Counted from the first letter of the stretch, positions 36,160 through 45,881 are shown. The stretch: DNA of 64,000 nucleotides from Formosa haliotis (GCF_001685485.1 NZ_BDEL01000001.1:989501-1053500); one strand, 5' to 3'. The notes: generated by a model not told the origin, from the sequence alone. Numbers and translations are program-made.

Positions 36160-37221
36160 TTACTTATCACTAGCTTTCCATTTTAGGTTTAGAATATTAC
36201 TCAATAAATCAAAATAATTCCATCCAATTTTTCTTGCAGAAAGCAAAGTTAGACTATCCTGATTTTTTCTATGAGGCCTTGAAGGTCCAGTCATATTCGG
36301 TTTCATGTTGAGATCGAATAAAAAGTATTTGCCTTGTTTATTAGCCCTACAATCTATTCGAATAGGAGCTTTTATTTCAATTAACTCTGCCGCTTTGATA
36401 CAATGCTTATACACTTCCTGAATTTCATTGGTTAGAAGTTCGTCATCACTCAAAACTTCACTGTTCTCCATTACAGCAACAACCCCATTATAAGGAGCTA
36501 TTCCGTTATTATGATTAAATCTTTTTACAGCTGGCAAACACCAAGGTCGGCTAAAAAATTCTTCGGTATTATTTATTATATAATTTCCTTTTGGCATCAC
36601 TGTAATTGTAATTTCCTGTCCGTTTAAAAATGGCTCAACATAAGCCAAGTTACCAAATGTTCCCTCAGAAAATAATTTATTTAAACATGCTATGAGTTCA
36701 TTTTGGCTATCAATTTTAGTCACGCCTTGACTTCCCCTTCCTCTAATGGGCTTTAAAACCAATGGAAAATCTAACGATAAATCATTAAAATTCGTACTGG
36801 TAATTAATTCATTTTTTGGAATAGGGATTTGATTAGATTTTAATAAATTGTTTGTAACCATTTTATCATCAAAAACACCAACCGTTTCAGGTATTTGTCC
36901 TACAATTTCGATTCCCCGATCTAAAAATGATTCTATCGGATGATTTTTGTATAGCACCGTATTCAACCAAAAGATATTTGCTCCATGATTTAATGCGAGT
37001 TCTATTCCATTTTTTGTATCAGGAAAAACCCAATCTTTATCTAAATTTAGATTAGGATTTTTTATAGGCGTCAGTACATCAATATTGTTTTTGATTAATT
37101 GAAATGCAATATCTGCTCCGCTGTCGGAATAACCACCTGGTTTCATAGGTTTTTGTACGCCGTCAATTGACGGTGGACATTGAGCTTGGTACAATATTGC
37201 GATGTTATTCATTTTTCTCAT
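36160..37221 (-). CDS. ATP-grasp ligase family protein
   Basis: A 353-residue protein of the ATP-grasp fold, related to D-Ala-D-Ala ligase/RimK enzymes that join a carboxylate to an amine using ATP. FPLVLKPIRGRGSQGVTKI (about 175-193) is the lysine and glycine-rich loop. The Mg-binding end is seen in RIDCRANKQGKYFLFDLNMKPNM. The frame is open to 37260, but the ATG at 37221 has an AGGA eight or nine bases upstream. The substrate and pathway are unknown. Confidence 0.75.
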   Translation of the reverse strand: MRKMNNIAILYQAQCPPSIDGVQKPMKPGGYSDSGADIAFQLIKNNIDVLTPIKNPNLNLDKDWVFPDTKNGIELALNHGANIFWLNTVLYKNHPIESFLDRGIEIVGQIPETVGVFDDKMVTNNLLKSNQIPIPKNELITSTNFNDLSLDFPLVLKPIRGRGSQGVTKIDSQNELIACLNKLFSEGTFGNLAYVEPFLNGQEITITVMPKGNYIINNTEEFFSRPWCLPAVKRFNHNNGIAPYNGVVAVMENSEVLSDDELLTNEIQEVYKHCIKAAELIEIKAPIRIDCRANKQGKYFLFDLNMKPNMTGPSRPHRKNQDSLTLLSARKIGWNYFDLLSNILNLKWKASDK

Positions 37222-37404
37222 GATTTTTTTCCTGTATAAAGGAATATAATTCCCATACATATTCCAAAAAACAAGGTATACAAGCCTCTATGATCCAAAA
37301 TCTAGCCGGTCGCCAAAGCCAAATCCCGCTGATATCGTAAATAAAGAATTCCTGATTCAAGGCAATCACCTAGATTACCAAAGTTTATTCTATAGTTTTA
37401 TAAC

Positions 37405-38244
37405 CTATTTTTTATAAATCGGCGTAAGTTTTGCAAGATACGCTAGCGTTATTTTGTAAGCATCTTGCGTTTTCCAAAATGAAGCATGTTCTTTACTGAA
37501 CAGATTGTCTCCTTTATCACTATAAATATTCATCGTAATATTCGTTGAATAATTTTGTGTAGAATTGCTATATGTACTAGTATTACTGCTTTGATTATTA
37601 TTCCAAATATCTCCAACAATATGACCATTTTTATCTACATAAGCCTTATTTGGTTTAGATGTTGTTGTGGTATTACTATAATTAGTTACTTCCGAAGGTT
37701 CTATAGAAACTAAACCTTGAACAACATATTCTACACTCAAAATATTACAAATCTCACCCATAGTGTAACCCTCTAAATTGTTATTATGTACTCCAGCCTT
37801 TGCCAATAACGCATTTGTTGTTGATGGATCTTGAAATTCTAAAAGTGAAGCTTTCTTTTTAAAGATATCAAAAGTCTCCTGTTGAATTTTTTTTGTCATT
37901 AACCCATTACTAGTTTCTTGATTGTTAATATATCCAAAAGGTAAAATTGCTACTTTGTTATGATGTTCTTCTAAATCTAAATTGGAATTATTATCTAACT
38001 TATTATAAAACTCAACACGTCCTGAAGCAAAAGTAATTTTAACAATATCTGACTTTTTAACCGTATATTCTACAGTTTCATTTTGATAAATAAATTGAAG
38101 ATCATCAGAATTAATTTTAATAACCTTTCCGTTCATCTCCTCCCCATTAATTTTTAGAATAACGTCTGTTTGTGCATGAGTAATATTTACAAGGAAAAGG
38201 AAAAAAAGGAAAAAAAATAACTGTTCTTTATTTATTCGAATCAT
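37405..38244 (-). CDS. Secreted protein with SH3-like and CsgG/TolB-type N-terminal domains
   Basis: A 279-residue exported protein: signal peptide at residues 1-24 ending THAQ. Residues 26-78 form a small beta-barrel (KINGEEMNGKVIKINSDDLQF, VKKSDIVKITFASG), a pattern seen in many Bacteroidota periplasmic proteins. Residues 92-185 start KVAILPFGYI and continue into a CsgG/TolB-like curl. A Ser/Thr/Asn-rich stretch near 190-235 looks like a linker or surface loop. The role is unknown. Confidence 0.6.
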   Translation of the reverse strand: MIRINKEQLFFFLFFLFLVNITHAQTDVILKINGEEMNGKVIKINSDDLQFIYQNETVEYTVKKSDIVKITFASGRVEFYNKLDNNSNLDLEEHHNKVAILPFGYINNQETSNGLMTKKIQQETFDIFKKKASLLEFQDPSTTNALLAKAGVHNNNLEGYTMGEICNILSVEYVVQGLVSIEPSEVTNYSNTTTTSKPNKAYVDKNGHIVGDIWNNNQSSNTSTYSNSTQNYSTNITMNIYSDKGDNLFSKEHASFWKTQDAYKITLAYLAKLTPIYKK

Positions 38245-38375
38245 AATAATTAAGAAATGGGTTTAATTCAATTAAAATTGCCTTACGGCTTTGCTTAGTT
38301 TCTAAAATAAGCATTTTTTTTATCAAGTGTTACCCTTAGTTTTATGAATTAAAATACTTCTCAAAGCCTTTAACC

Positions 38376-39323
38376 TTATTTTACCAGCTGTAACTCTTCT
38401 CGCAATTTTTCGTCAGTTCGTTTTTTTTGATTCCAGTACGGTTCGTTTATACTCATTATTAAATGAGCTTCTGTAATTAATCCATTACCATCATCTTCTA
38501 TCCATGACAGGATTTTATAAGGAAAGTGTTTTTCAACCTGTATACTCACCGTTCTGTTATAATTCTGGTATGCTATAGTATACTGCATCGTGGAATCAGT
38601 TTCTGTTTTGCTGATATTAGCTTTGGCAACATCCAAATCCTTATGTGCAAAACGACTATATAAAGTGGATAAAATTATGTCCGTATCGCCTAATGGTAAT
38701 TGTCCGTTACTTATTCGAATTCGGGACATAAGTTCGTCTTCTAAAAGCGCAATAGAAATGTTTTTTTCGGTATCACCCTCCGATTCAAAATACGAAAATT
38801 GTTGAAATTTATATTGGGTTTCTCCCAGATTTAATTGCGTAAAGGTATGGCCGCACCATTCTTGAACACTCGTATTAACCTTTAAAGTGTTAGGATATTT
38901 TTGAGTTTGTATAGGCGTAAATGTAGATGTCACGATAGAATAATCGTAAATACCGGTATTAAATTTTCTTATGTTATTTAATTTCAAAACCGAAATTTTA
39001 TCAGATCCTGCTGCTTTTGGCCGATCTAGTTTCACCTGCTTACTTAACGAAAAGGGTTCTGTGACAAATATAAGTACCACTTCCCCATCACGGATTTCGC
39101 CATAACGAGATTGCTTTAAAGCATAACTATTAATTTCTGCTTTTCCAGAATACCAATAAGCCTTAAACTCATCGCTAATCGGGACCTCTTTTTCTTGATT
39201 TGAATTGACCGCTACCGCCGTTTTTTCTTTTGCTACTGTCTTCGTCGCTCCAGACTGGTCTTGTTTACAAGACCAAAATAAAATTGAAAGGAGGATGCAG
39301 TATGTTGTTATTAAGTGTCTCAT
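38376..39323 (-). CDS. Lipoprotein of unknown function (often labelled 'septum formation inhibitor Maf')
   Basis: A 315-residue lipoprotein with the lipobox ILFWSC at Cys19. Conserved-looking text includes FKAYWYSGKAEINSYALKQSRYGEIRDGEVVLIFVTEPF and VQEWCGHTFTQLNLG. Proteins of this type in Flavobacteriaceae are commonly named after Maf, but I see no Maf nucleotide pyrophosphatase motifs here, so that label should not be trusted. It is likely periplasmic or outer-membrane-anchored. Confidence 0.65.
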   Translation of the reverse strand: MRHLITTYCILLSILFWSCKQDQSGATKTVAKEKTAVAVNSNQEKEVPISDEFKAYWYSGKAEINSYALKQSRYGEIRDGEVVLIFVTEPFSLSKQVKLDRPKAAGSDKISVLKLNNIRKFNTGIYDYSIVTSTFTPIQTQKYPNTLKVNTSVQEWCGHTFTQLNLGETQYKFQQFSYFESEGDTEKNISIALLEDELMSRIRISNGQLPLGDTDIILSTLYSRFAHKDLDVAKANISKTETDSTMQYTIAYQNYNRTVSIQVEKHFPYKILSWIEDDGNGLITEAHLIMSINEPYWNQKKRTDEKLREELQLVK

Positions 39324-39729
39324 TTTAATAATCTTTAATGTGCTATGATTAATATTAAAAATTGTCTGCTATTTTACAAGCAATTAGCATTTATATTTTC
39401 CAGAATATATGTCTTTTACTTTTCATATTTTTTTTCAAATGGGGGCTTTGGTGGCTACAGTTTCCCTCCCTTCTCAAACCGTTCATTTTCAACCTATTCC
39501 CCTACCTTTTTTCAATCTTAGGCATTCTAGTAATAATGTAAGAAAAAAATAGAAACACGAACAAGATTTTCGTTTCCTTTAATAAAATTGTATTTTTAAG
39601 AGTCTAAAACATCTTAACCGCATAAAAATCGCTATAGTTGTTAAACCTATCTAAGATACATTAAACTTTAAAACAAAGGAGTAAATACCTTAAAATCACA
39701 AATTAAACGAATAAAATAAAACAAAAAAT
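39324..39729. other. Intergenic gap upstream of the sugar kinase gene
   Basis: A 400-base AT-rich gap between divergent genes. No small gene, RNA or clear TAnnTTTG box was found. Confidence 0.5.
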
Positions 39730-40734
39730 ATGGCAAAAAGACTGGTAACATTTGGTGAAGTAATGATGCGCTTATCGCCTCCAGGATATTTAAAATTTTC
39801 GCAAGCAAATTCTTTCGATCTTGTGTACGGTGGCGGCGAAGCTAATGTTGCAATTTCATGTGCATATCTTGGTATGAAAGCGGCCCATATGACTCGCTTT
39901 CCTGATAATTCCTTAGGAAGAGCTGCCACTCAATTTTTAAGAAAGAATTGGTTAAGTACCGATCAAATTATATACGGAGACAATAAGTTGGGTATGTATT
40001 TTCTAGAGAAGGGTGCTGTTCACCGTCCTAGTGTTGTGGTTTACGAAAGAGAAGGTTCTGCGTTTTCTTTAATACAACCCGGAATGATTGATTGGGAAGA
40101 TGTTTTAAAAGACGCCGATTGGTTTCATTGGACAGGAATAACACCTGCCATTTCTGAAGGTGCCGCCCTATCTTGTTTAGAAGCCATTAAAACAGCAAAC
40201 AAAATGGGCATCATAGTTTCTGGCGATATAAACTCTAGAAAAAACATGTGGAAATATGGAAAAAGCATGCAAGAGGTTATGCCCGAATTGGTACAACATA
40301 CCGATATAGTGATTACTAGTCCGAGAGGGATTAACGAAATGTTCGGCCTTGGAGAAGTAGGCGGGAAATTTAAAGATTCTGCTAAAGCCTTAATGGATGC
40401 TTTTCCTAGAATACGAAAAGTAGTTGGTAAAAAAAGAAAATCTATAAGTGCTTCTGAGCAAGAAATTCAAGGGCGAATTTGGACAGGAACAGAATATATT
40501 AAAACCGAGATATTCGAAATATCGCATGTTATTGACCGTGTAGGGACTGGTGATGCTTTTGCCGCCGGATTAATATATGGACTTCTACATTACGACAACG
40601 ATTTAGATGCCCTTAATTTTGCATCGGCAGCCTGTGCCTTAAAGCATACCATACTTGGAGATGTAAATATGGTGTCTTTAGAGAATATTACTAGCCTAAT
40701 GGGTGGTGATACTTCTGGTGCCTTAAAACGTTAG
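39730..40734 (+). CDS. kdgK: PfkB-family sugar kinase, 2-dehydro-3-deoxygluconokinase-like
   Basis: Likely phosphorylates 2-keto-3-deoxygluconate, a product of uronate breakdown. The 334-residue protein opens with LVTFGEVMMRLSPPG and has GGGEANVAI (PfkB signature 1) near residue 37. The catalytic motif is VIDRVGTGDAFAAGLIYGLL near residue 265. The FGEVMMRL and DINSR wording fits KdgK better than ribokinase or fructokinase, but KDG specificity is inferred. A strong terminator follows. Confidence 0.82.
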   Translation: MAKRLVTFGEVMMRLSPPGYLKFSQANSFDLVYGGGEANVAISCAYLGMKAAHMTRFPDNSLGRAATQFLRKNWLSTDQIIYGDNKLGMYFLEKGAVHRPSVVVYEREGSAFSLIQPGMIDWEDVLKDADWFHWTGITPAISEGAALSCLEAIKTANKMGIIVSGDINSRKNMWKYGKSMQEVMPELVQHTDIVITSPRGINEMFGLGEVGGKFKDSAKALMDAFPRIRKVVGKKRKSISASEQEIQGRIWTGTEYIKTEIFEISHVIDRVGTGDAFAAGLIYGLLHYDNDLDALNFASAACALKHTILGDVNMVSLENITSLMGGDTSGALKR

Positions 40735-40824
40735 TCTATAAAACGTAAAAAATCTATTGAAATTTATTAGACTAAAACATAAATAACAGAGGGTGTTATT
40801 CTAAATTTATTCCCTTAAAAACGT

Positions 40825-40862
40825 AAAAAACCGCTAGCTCAAATTCGAACTAGCGGTTTTTT
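40825..40862. terminator. Bidirectional terminator
   Basis: A 13-bp stem (AAAAAACCGCTAG at 40825-40837 and CTAGCGGTTTTTT at 40850-40862) between the convergent kinase and TlpA-like genes. Confidence 0.9.
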
Positions 40863-40881
40863 AATTTCGGTTAAACCTTTC

Positions 40882-42003
40882 TTAGTTTAACAACTCGGCA
40901 ATTTTATTTTCTAATTCTTGACCTCTTAAACCAGATGCAACAATTTTACCATTGGCATCAATAATATAAGTTGCAGGGATAGAACGAATGTTAAATTGTT
41001 TCGCGATAGGATCGTTAAAATAGTCTAAGTTAGACATGTGGTTCCATGCTAAACCATCTTTTTCGATAGCGGCTAACCACTCGGCTTTAGCATCTTTTTG
41101 TCTTGGTGTTCCATCTAAAGACACGCCTAAAATTTCTAATCCTTTGTCGTGATATTGATTGTAAACCTTTACTAAGTTCGGGTTTTCCTTTCTGCAAGGT
41201 CCGCACCATGCAGCCCAAAAATCGATAATAGTAACTTTTCCTTTCACTTCGTTAAGAGAGATTGTTTTTCCTTCTGGGTTTGGTGCAGAAAAATCTTCAA
41301 CAACACTTCCTACAGCTGTAGCAGCTTCAGCTTTTAAAGCATCACCAACCGTTTTTCCAGCTCTTGTGTTTTTTAATCCTTCAGTAAAATTATCGTAAAT
41401 CGACTTTTTTTGTTCAAAATCAATATTCGGATTTGCTAAATGACGTTCTAAAATTAAAGCAGATACCACAGCATCATTGTTTAATTTCATAAAATCAAGA
41501 TCATGAGCTAAACTTTCGTCAACCATAGTCTTGTAACGGTTTTGAATATCTACAGCTAATAATGAATCTCTAGATTGTTGAGCCGATCTAAATTCTGCGC
41601 TTAATTCTTGGTTCTTCTTTTGCAATTCTTTCATATATTCTTGATAAGAATTAAATGCATCGTTTTCCTTACTTCCTTGAACACGTGTATTAAAAAGACT
41701 ATCTGTATCTATAGAAACGGTCATTTTTTCATTTTCTAAAATCACAGGTACATTCCCACGAACTTCATCAATACTAATAAAATAAATATCTGGAGTAGTT
41801 ACCGCCCCTTCTAAAAGTGCTTTACCATTGGTAACAGTTGCAGAATCAATTACCACTTGTTTTTGGCCATCGGCTTTAAATAATTTTATCGATTTACCAT
41901 TTACAGCATCGTTAAATGATGCGTCTATTGAAAATCCATCTTTTTCTTTAGCACAAGAAAATGCTAAACCTACTAAACAAAGTAGTGCAATCTTTTTAAA
42001 CAT
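40882..42003 (-). CDS. TlpA-like thiol:disulfide oxidoreductase lipoprotein (DUF4369 plus AhpC/TSA)
   Basis: A 373-residue lipoprotein with Cys17 (LAFSC). An N-terminal DUF4369 beta domain (about 25-120) and a helical linker with a coiled coil are followed by a thioredoxin domain (about 240-373). The active site is FWAAWCGPCRKENPN. Such proteins reduce or isomerise disulfides in the periplasm. A -7 box is visible 26 bases upstream of the ATG. Confidence 0.88.
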   Translation of the reverse strand: MFKKIALLCLVGLAFSCAKEKDGFSIDASFNDAVNGKSIKLFKADGQKQVVIDSATVTNGKALLEGAVTTPDIYFISIDEVRGNVPVILENEKMTVSIDTDSLFNTRVQGSKENDAFNSYQEYMKELQKKNQELSAEFRSAQQSRDSLLAVDIQNRYKTMVDESLAHDLDFMKLNNDAVVSALILERHLANPNIDFEQKKSIYDNFTEGLKNTRAGKTVGDALKAEAATAVGSVVEDFSAPNPEGKTISLNEVKGKVTIIDFWAAWCGPCRKENPNLVKVYNQYHDKGLEILGVSLDGTPRQKDAKAEWLAAIEKDGLAWNHMSNLDYFNDPIAKQFNIRSIPATYIIDANGKIVASGLRGQELENKIAELLN

Positions 42004-42028
42004 ATTACGTTGATTTTATTATTTGGCA

Positions 42029-42036
42029 CAAATATA
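42029..42036 (-). promoter_or_regulatory. -7 box for the TlpA-like gene
   Basis: The minus strand reads TATATTTG, a match to TAnnTTTG. Confidence 0.55.
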
Positions 42037-42106
42037 ACAGAATAAATACTGAATTTTAGTTAAGATTTTGATAAGTCTATAGTTAAAAGAGTTTCTGGAT
42101 TATGCT

Positions 42107-42114
42107 TACTTTTG
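42107..42114 (+). promoter_or_regulatory. -7 box directly before mnmE
   Basis: TACTTTTG matches TAnnTTTG and ends only 4 bases before the mnmE ATG at 42119. The mRNA start would fall at or near the start codon, suggesting a leaderless transcript. Confidence 0.5.
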
Positions 42115-42118
42115 CCAC

Positions 42119-43513
42119 ATGAATTATAACGACACCATTATTGCCTTGGCAACGCCTTCTGGGGCTGGAGCTATTGCCATCATCAGACTTTCGGGAAAAC
42201 AAGCTATTGCTTTAGCTAGCGATAGTTTTAAATCGGTTAGCGGTAAAATTTTAGAGCAGCAGCCTACGCATACTATTCATTTAGGCCATATAGTTGATGA
42301 TTCTCGTGTAATTGACGAGGTGTTGGTGTCTATTTTTAAAGATCCGAAATCGTATACAGGCGAAGATGTAATCGAGATATCGTGTCATGGTTCGCAATAC
42401 ATTCAACAAGAAATTATTCAATTATTTCTTCGGAAAGGTTGCCGCATGGCAGATGCAGGTGAATTTACTTTACGTGCTTTTTTAAACGGAAAATTAGATT
42501 TAAGTCAGGCTGAAGCTGTAGCCGATTTAATTGCAAGTGATAATGCAGCGAGTCATCAAATTGCGATGCAACAAATGCGTGGCGGATTCTCTTCAGAAAT
42601 TGCTAAACTACGCGAAGAACTCTTAAATTTCGCGTCTTTAATCGAGTTAGAATTAGACTTTGCAGAAGAAGATGTTGCCTTTGCAGATCGCACACAATTT
42701 AGAGCTCTCATAAAACGAATTACGTTTGTTTTAAAACGATTAATCGATTCGTTTGCTGTTGGTAACGTGATTAAAAACGGAATTCCGGTAGCCATAGTTG
42801 GTGAACCAAATGTGGGAAAATCTACCTTATTAAACGCCCTTTTAAACGAAGAACGCGCCATAGTTAGTGATATTGCAGGAACCACCAGAGATACCATTGA
42901 AGACGAATTGAGTATTGGAGGTATAGGCTTTCGCTTTATAGATACAGCTGGAATACGAGAAACTAGCGATGTGGTAGAAGGTCTTGGTATTAAAAAAACG
43001 TTTGAGAAAATAGAACAATCGCAGGTGGTTGTATTTCTTTTTGACGGTACTACTTTAGAAACAGAAACGGCTATTGCCGGTTGTAAGATAGAAATTGAAA
43101 AAGTAAAAAATAAATACCCTTTAAAACCCATGGTTATTATCGTGAATAAAGTCGATCAGCTTTCAAATGAGGCCATCGCTTTATTACAATCGACCATTCC
43201 CGAAGTACATTTACTATCTGCTAAAACTGGTTTAGGTGTCGAAGAACTAAAAACTAAATTATTAGACTTTGTAAATACTGGTGCTTTACGAAATAATGAA
43301 ACCATTGTAACTAACACCCGCCACTACGACGCCTTATTAAAAGCGTTTGAAGAAATCCAGAAAGTACAACATGGTTTAGACACCGATTTATCGAGCGATT
43401 TAATGGCGATAGATATTCGCGAGGCCTTGTATCATTTTGGAGTTATTACGGGTCAAGTGACAAATGATGAGCTTTTAGGAAATATTTTTGCTAACTTTTG
43501 TATCGGGAAGTAA
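42119..43513 (+). CDS. mnmE: tRNA uridine-5-carboxymethylaminomethyl(34) synthesis GTPase MnmE
   Basis: With MnmG it modifies U34 of several tRNAs. The 464-residue protein begins NDTIIALATPSGAGAIAIIRLSG. The G domain has GEPNVGKSTLLNALL (about 228), the DIAGTTRD switch, DTAGIRE and NKVD. The helical domain ends in the conserved FCIGK, whose Cys is needed for function. It is complete, and the integrated element begins within 200 bases of its stop. Confidence 0.97.
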   Translation: MNYNDTIIALATPSGAGAIAIIRLSGKQAIALASDSFKSVSGKILEQQPTHTIHLGHIVDDSRVIDEVLVSIFKDPKSYTGEDVIEISCHGSQYIQQEIIQLFLRKGCRMADAGEFTLRAFLNGKLDLSQAEAVADLIASDNAASHQIAMQQMRGGFSSEIAKLREELLNFASLIELELDFAEEDVAFADRTQFRALIKRITFVLKRLIDSFAVGNVIKNGIPVAIVGEPNVGKSTLLNALLNEERAIVSDIAGTTRDTIEDELSIGGIGFRFIDTAGIRETSDVVEGLGIKKTFEKIEQSQVVVFLFDGTTLETETAIAGCKIEIEKVKNKYPLKPMVIIVNKVDQLSNEAIALLQSTIPEVHLLSAKTGLGVEELKTKLLDFVNTGALRNNETIVTNTRHYDALLKAFEEIQKVQHGLDTDLSSDLMAIDIREALYHFGVITGQVTNDELLGNIFANFCIGK

Positions 43514-43621
43514 TTACACTTCCTTTGATTGGTTAAACCCTTCTTTTATTGGTGTTTACGAAGATTTAACTATTTTTCTTTGTTGCTAATTTGCCCTTTT
43601 TTACGTATCTTTCGTTTCTAA

Positions 43622-43679
43622 TTTGTTGTTATAGAAACAAATTTTGTTGCTAACAACAAGTTTGCTGTTACAGAAACAA
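43622..43679. repeat. Paired 19-bp direct repeats around a hairpin, possible attachment/integrase-binding site
   Basis: TTTGTTGTTATAGAAACAA at 43622-43640 is repeated as TTTGCTGTTACAGAAACAA at 43661-43679, with two differences. Between them TTGTTG-CTAA-CAACAA at 43644-43659 is a perfect inverted repeat. It lies 20 bases before the integrase start, where attachment sites and arm-binding sites are usual. Confidence 0.6.
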
Positions 43680-43698
43680 CTGCAAATTTTTTTGAGAT

Positions 43699-44793
43699 AT
43701 GAAGGTTACACTAAGAAAACGCAATCAAGGTGGTAAGACCAGTTTATACTTGGACTACTACCATAAAGGCAAACGTAAAACAGAGTATTTAAAACTCTAT
43801 TTAGACCCTAATGCCAAAACCAAGGATGAAAAGGAAGTCAATAAAAAAACGCTTCAATTAGCTGGGACAATTCGGGCACAGCGACAAATCGAAATCCAAA
43901 ACGGTGTTTATGGCTTCCGTGATAATGAGAAATTAAAAGCCAGTTTTACCAACTACGTTCAGCTTCTTACCGATAAGCGAAAAGACAGTTCAGGTAATTA
44001 CGGTAATTGGGATAGTATGCTAAAGCATTTACAATCCTATATTCCTATGGACATCACTTTTGCGGAAGTTGACAGAAAGTTTGTCCAGGGCTTTAAAGAA
44101 TATCTTGATAAAGATGCCAAAACAAAGAGTAACCAGAACTTATCTCAAAATTCAAAGTATTCCTATTTCAACAAATTAAGAGCTGCATTAAAACAAGCTG
44201 TTAAAGATGGTATCATTCCAACCAATCCTTCTGAAGGTGTAGATGCCTTCAAACAAGGAGAACCTCAGCGAGAGTTTTTAACTCTTGAAGAATTACAAGC
44301 TGCGGTACAAGCGGAATGTGAAATTCCACTAATGAAAACAGCATTCATATTTTCTTGTCTTACCGGATTGCGTTGGTCAGATGTAAATAAGTTACTTTGG
44401 TCAGAAGTTCAACATTCAAATGAAATGGGCTACTACATCCGTTTCAGACAAAAGAAAACTAAAGGAGCGGAAACCCTTCCTATTTCAGAACAAGCCTTCG
44501 GCTTGCTCGGTGAACGTCAGGATAAGGACGAAAGAGTATTTAAAGGATTGCGTTATTCAGCTTGGCACAACTTAAAGTTGCAGCAATGGATGATGAGAGC
44601 AGGAATTTCTAAAACCATAACCTTCCATTGTGCGAGACACACCTACGCTACATTACAGCTTTCCGCAGGAACAGACATCTATACGGTTTCAAAATTACTT
44701 GGTCATAGAGAATTGAAAACCACTCAGATTTATGCTAAGGTAATCGACCAACAAAAGAAAGAAGCCGCTAACAGAATTAAACTGGATTTATGA
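43699..44793 (+). CDS. Tyrosine recombinase (site-specific integrase)
   Basis: Integrates and excises the element. The 364-residue protein has an N-terminal arm-binding domain (VTLRKRNQGGKTSLYLDYYHKGKRKTE), a SAM-like core-binding domain (about 95-190) and a catalytic domain. The catalytic Arg is in TGLRWSD, the H-x-x-R box in HCARHTYATL, the second His in LLGHRELKTTQIY and the nucleophile is that final Tyr. All five key residues are present, so it should be active. Its stop overlaps the next ATG by 4 bases. Confidence 0.95.
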   Translation: MKVTLRKRNQGGKTSLYLDYYHKGKRKTEYLKLYLDPNAKTKDEKEVNKKTLQLAGTIRAQRQIEIQNGVYGFRDNEKLKASFTNYVQLLTDKRKDSSGNYGNWDSMLKHLQSYIPMDITFAEVDRKFVQGFKEYLDKDAKTKSNQNLSQNSKYSYFNKLRAALKQAVKDGIIPTNPSEGVDAFKQGEPQREFLTLEELQAAVQAECEIPLMKTAFIFSCLTGLRWSDVNKLLWSEVQHSNEMGYYIRFRQKKTKGAETLPISEQAFGLLGERQDKDERVFKGLRYSAWHNLKLQQWMMRAGISKTITFHCARHTYATLQLSAGTDIYTVSKLLGHRELKTTQIYAKVIDQQKKEAANRIKLDL

Positions 44794-45806
44794 GTAAGCA
44801 AAATAACACCTTAGATAAAATCCTTGATTATGAGTTAAGACCTTGGCTTGCTCAAAATAGTATGGATGATGTATTTGCTTCAAAATTTAGAGGTTTAAAA
44901 GAATACACACCTCAACAACCTTTACAGTTTGAAATCGAATTTTACAGACCATTTGACAATAAAACAAAATACTATTCAAGGCTTATTCTAAATACGGTTA
45001 AATCTGATTTTGATACTTTGTATCAAACCATTGATGAAGATAGAAACGAGAACCTAATCCGTTACTATCTTAATGACACACTCAATAAGCGATTAAAAAC
45101 ACGGTTGAAAGACCTTGGTAATCTTCTAAAGGAAAAGGATTTTGCACTTGCATACGCTAATCCTAAAAACACTTCTCACCAATTAGACTTGGCACATAAA
45201 GCCAACACCTATATAATGCAGCTACTCAAACTTGCTTATATGCAATTGTACTTGGAGGTTCAGGAGGCTTTCAAAGATTGGGTAGATGATGAATTTATTG
45301 TGGAGGACTTTTATACTCAACTATTAAACGAGCCAATTCCCGAAAAACTACCTATCAGAAAACTACAAGTTATTGAGGTTGCTCCAGAACCAGTCAATAA
45401 ACCTAAGTCAAAGAAAACATCAAAACCCATTCAGTTCCATTCATTCTTTTATAATGAGTATAATACCAATCCTGATAAGCTTGTAGATTTATGGGATAGT
45501 TTAAAGCTTAACAATTTTATTAGTGCTGATACTCCATTGGCAACTTTTAAAAAAGTATTCTCAGGAACTGAAATCAATACACCTGTTACTTGGACTGGAA
45601 ATATTAGCGAGCTTTTTTACTTCGTAAAACGCATTCACAAAGATTTAAAATTGGTATCTGACTTAAAACAAAAGCAATGGCAAGTTACCTGTATTTGCTT
45701 TGTAGATGAAAACGGAGAATCGTTTGACCGTTCAAAATTCAGGTCATTAAAACGCCCAAATCTTACAGGTGATAAAATAGATAATGCCGTAAACCTTTTA
45801 AAATAG
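44790..45806 (+). CDS. Element-borne protein of unknown function
   Basis: A 338-residue cytoplasmic protein that I do not recognise. The N-terminal 190 residues are helical and charged. A Pro/Lys linker (EPVNKPKSKKTSKPIQ) joins a C-terminal part of about 130 residues (FHSFFYNEYNTNPDKLVDLWDSL, TWTGNISELFYFVKRIHKD) with a look of RteC-like regulators of Bacteroidota conjugative elements. That resemblance is weak. It overlaps the integrase gene by 4 bases. Confidence 0.65.
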   Translation: MSKQNNTLDKILDYELRPWLAQNSMDDVFASKFRGLKEYTPQQPLQFEIEFYRPFDNKTKYYSRLILNTVKSDFDTLYQTIDEDRNENLIRYYLNDTLNKRLKTRLKDLGNLLKEKDFALAYANPKNTSHQLDLAHKANTYIMQLLKLAYMQLYLEVQEAFKDWVDDEFIVEDFYTQLLNEPIPEKLPIRKLQVIEVAPEPVNKPKSKKTSKPIQFHSFFYNEYNTNPDKLVDLWDSLKLNNFISADTPLATFKKVFSGTEINTPVTWTGNISELFYFVKRIHKDLKLVSDLKQKQWQVTCICFVDENGESFDRSKFRSLKRPNLTGDKIDNAVNLLK

Positions 45807-45853
45807 GTTACTCTGCACTTTACACTTCCTATTCTTTTTCAGTTTTTATTTAG

Positions 45854-45881
45854 CCCTTATTCTAATCCGATAAGGGTTTTT
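45854..45881 (+). terminator. Rho-independent terminator after the integrase operon
   Basis: A 7-bp stem (CCCTTAT at 45854-45860, ATAAGGG at 45870-45876) with a TTTTT run. Confidence 0.75.

Noticed and set aside
38376..39323. Label as a Maf nucleotide pyrophosphatase
   Set aside because: The protein is a lipoprotein with none of the Maf motifs. The name appears to be a copied annotation in this group.
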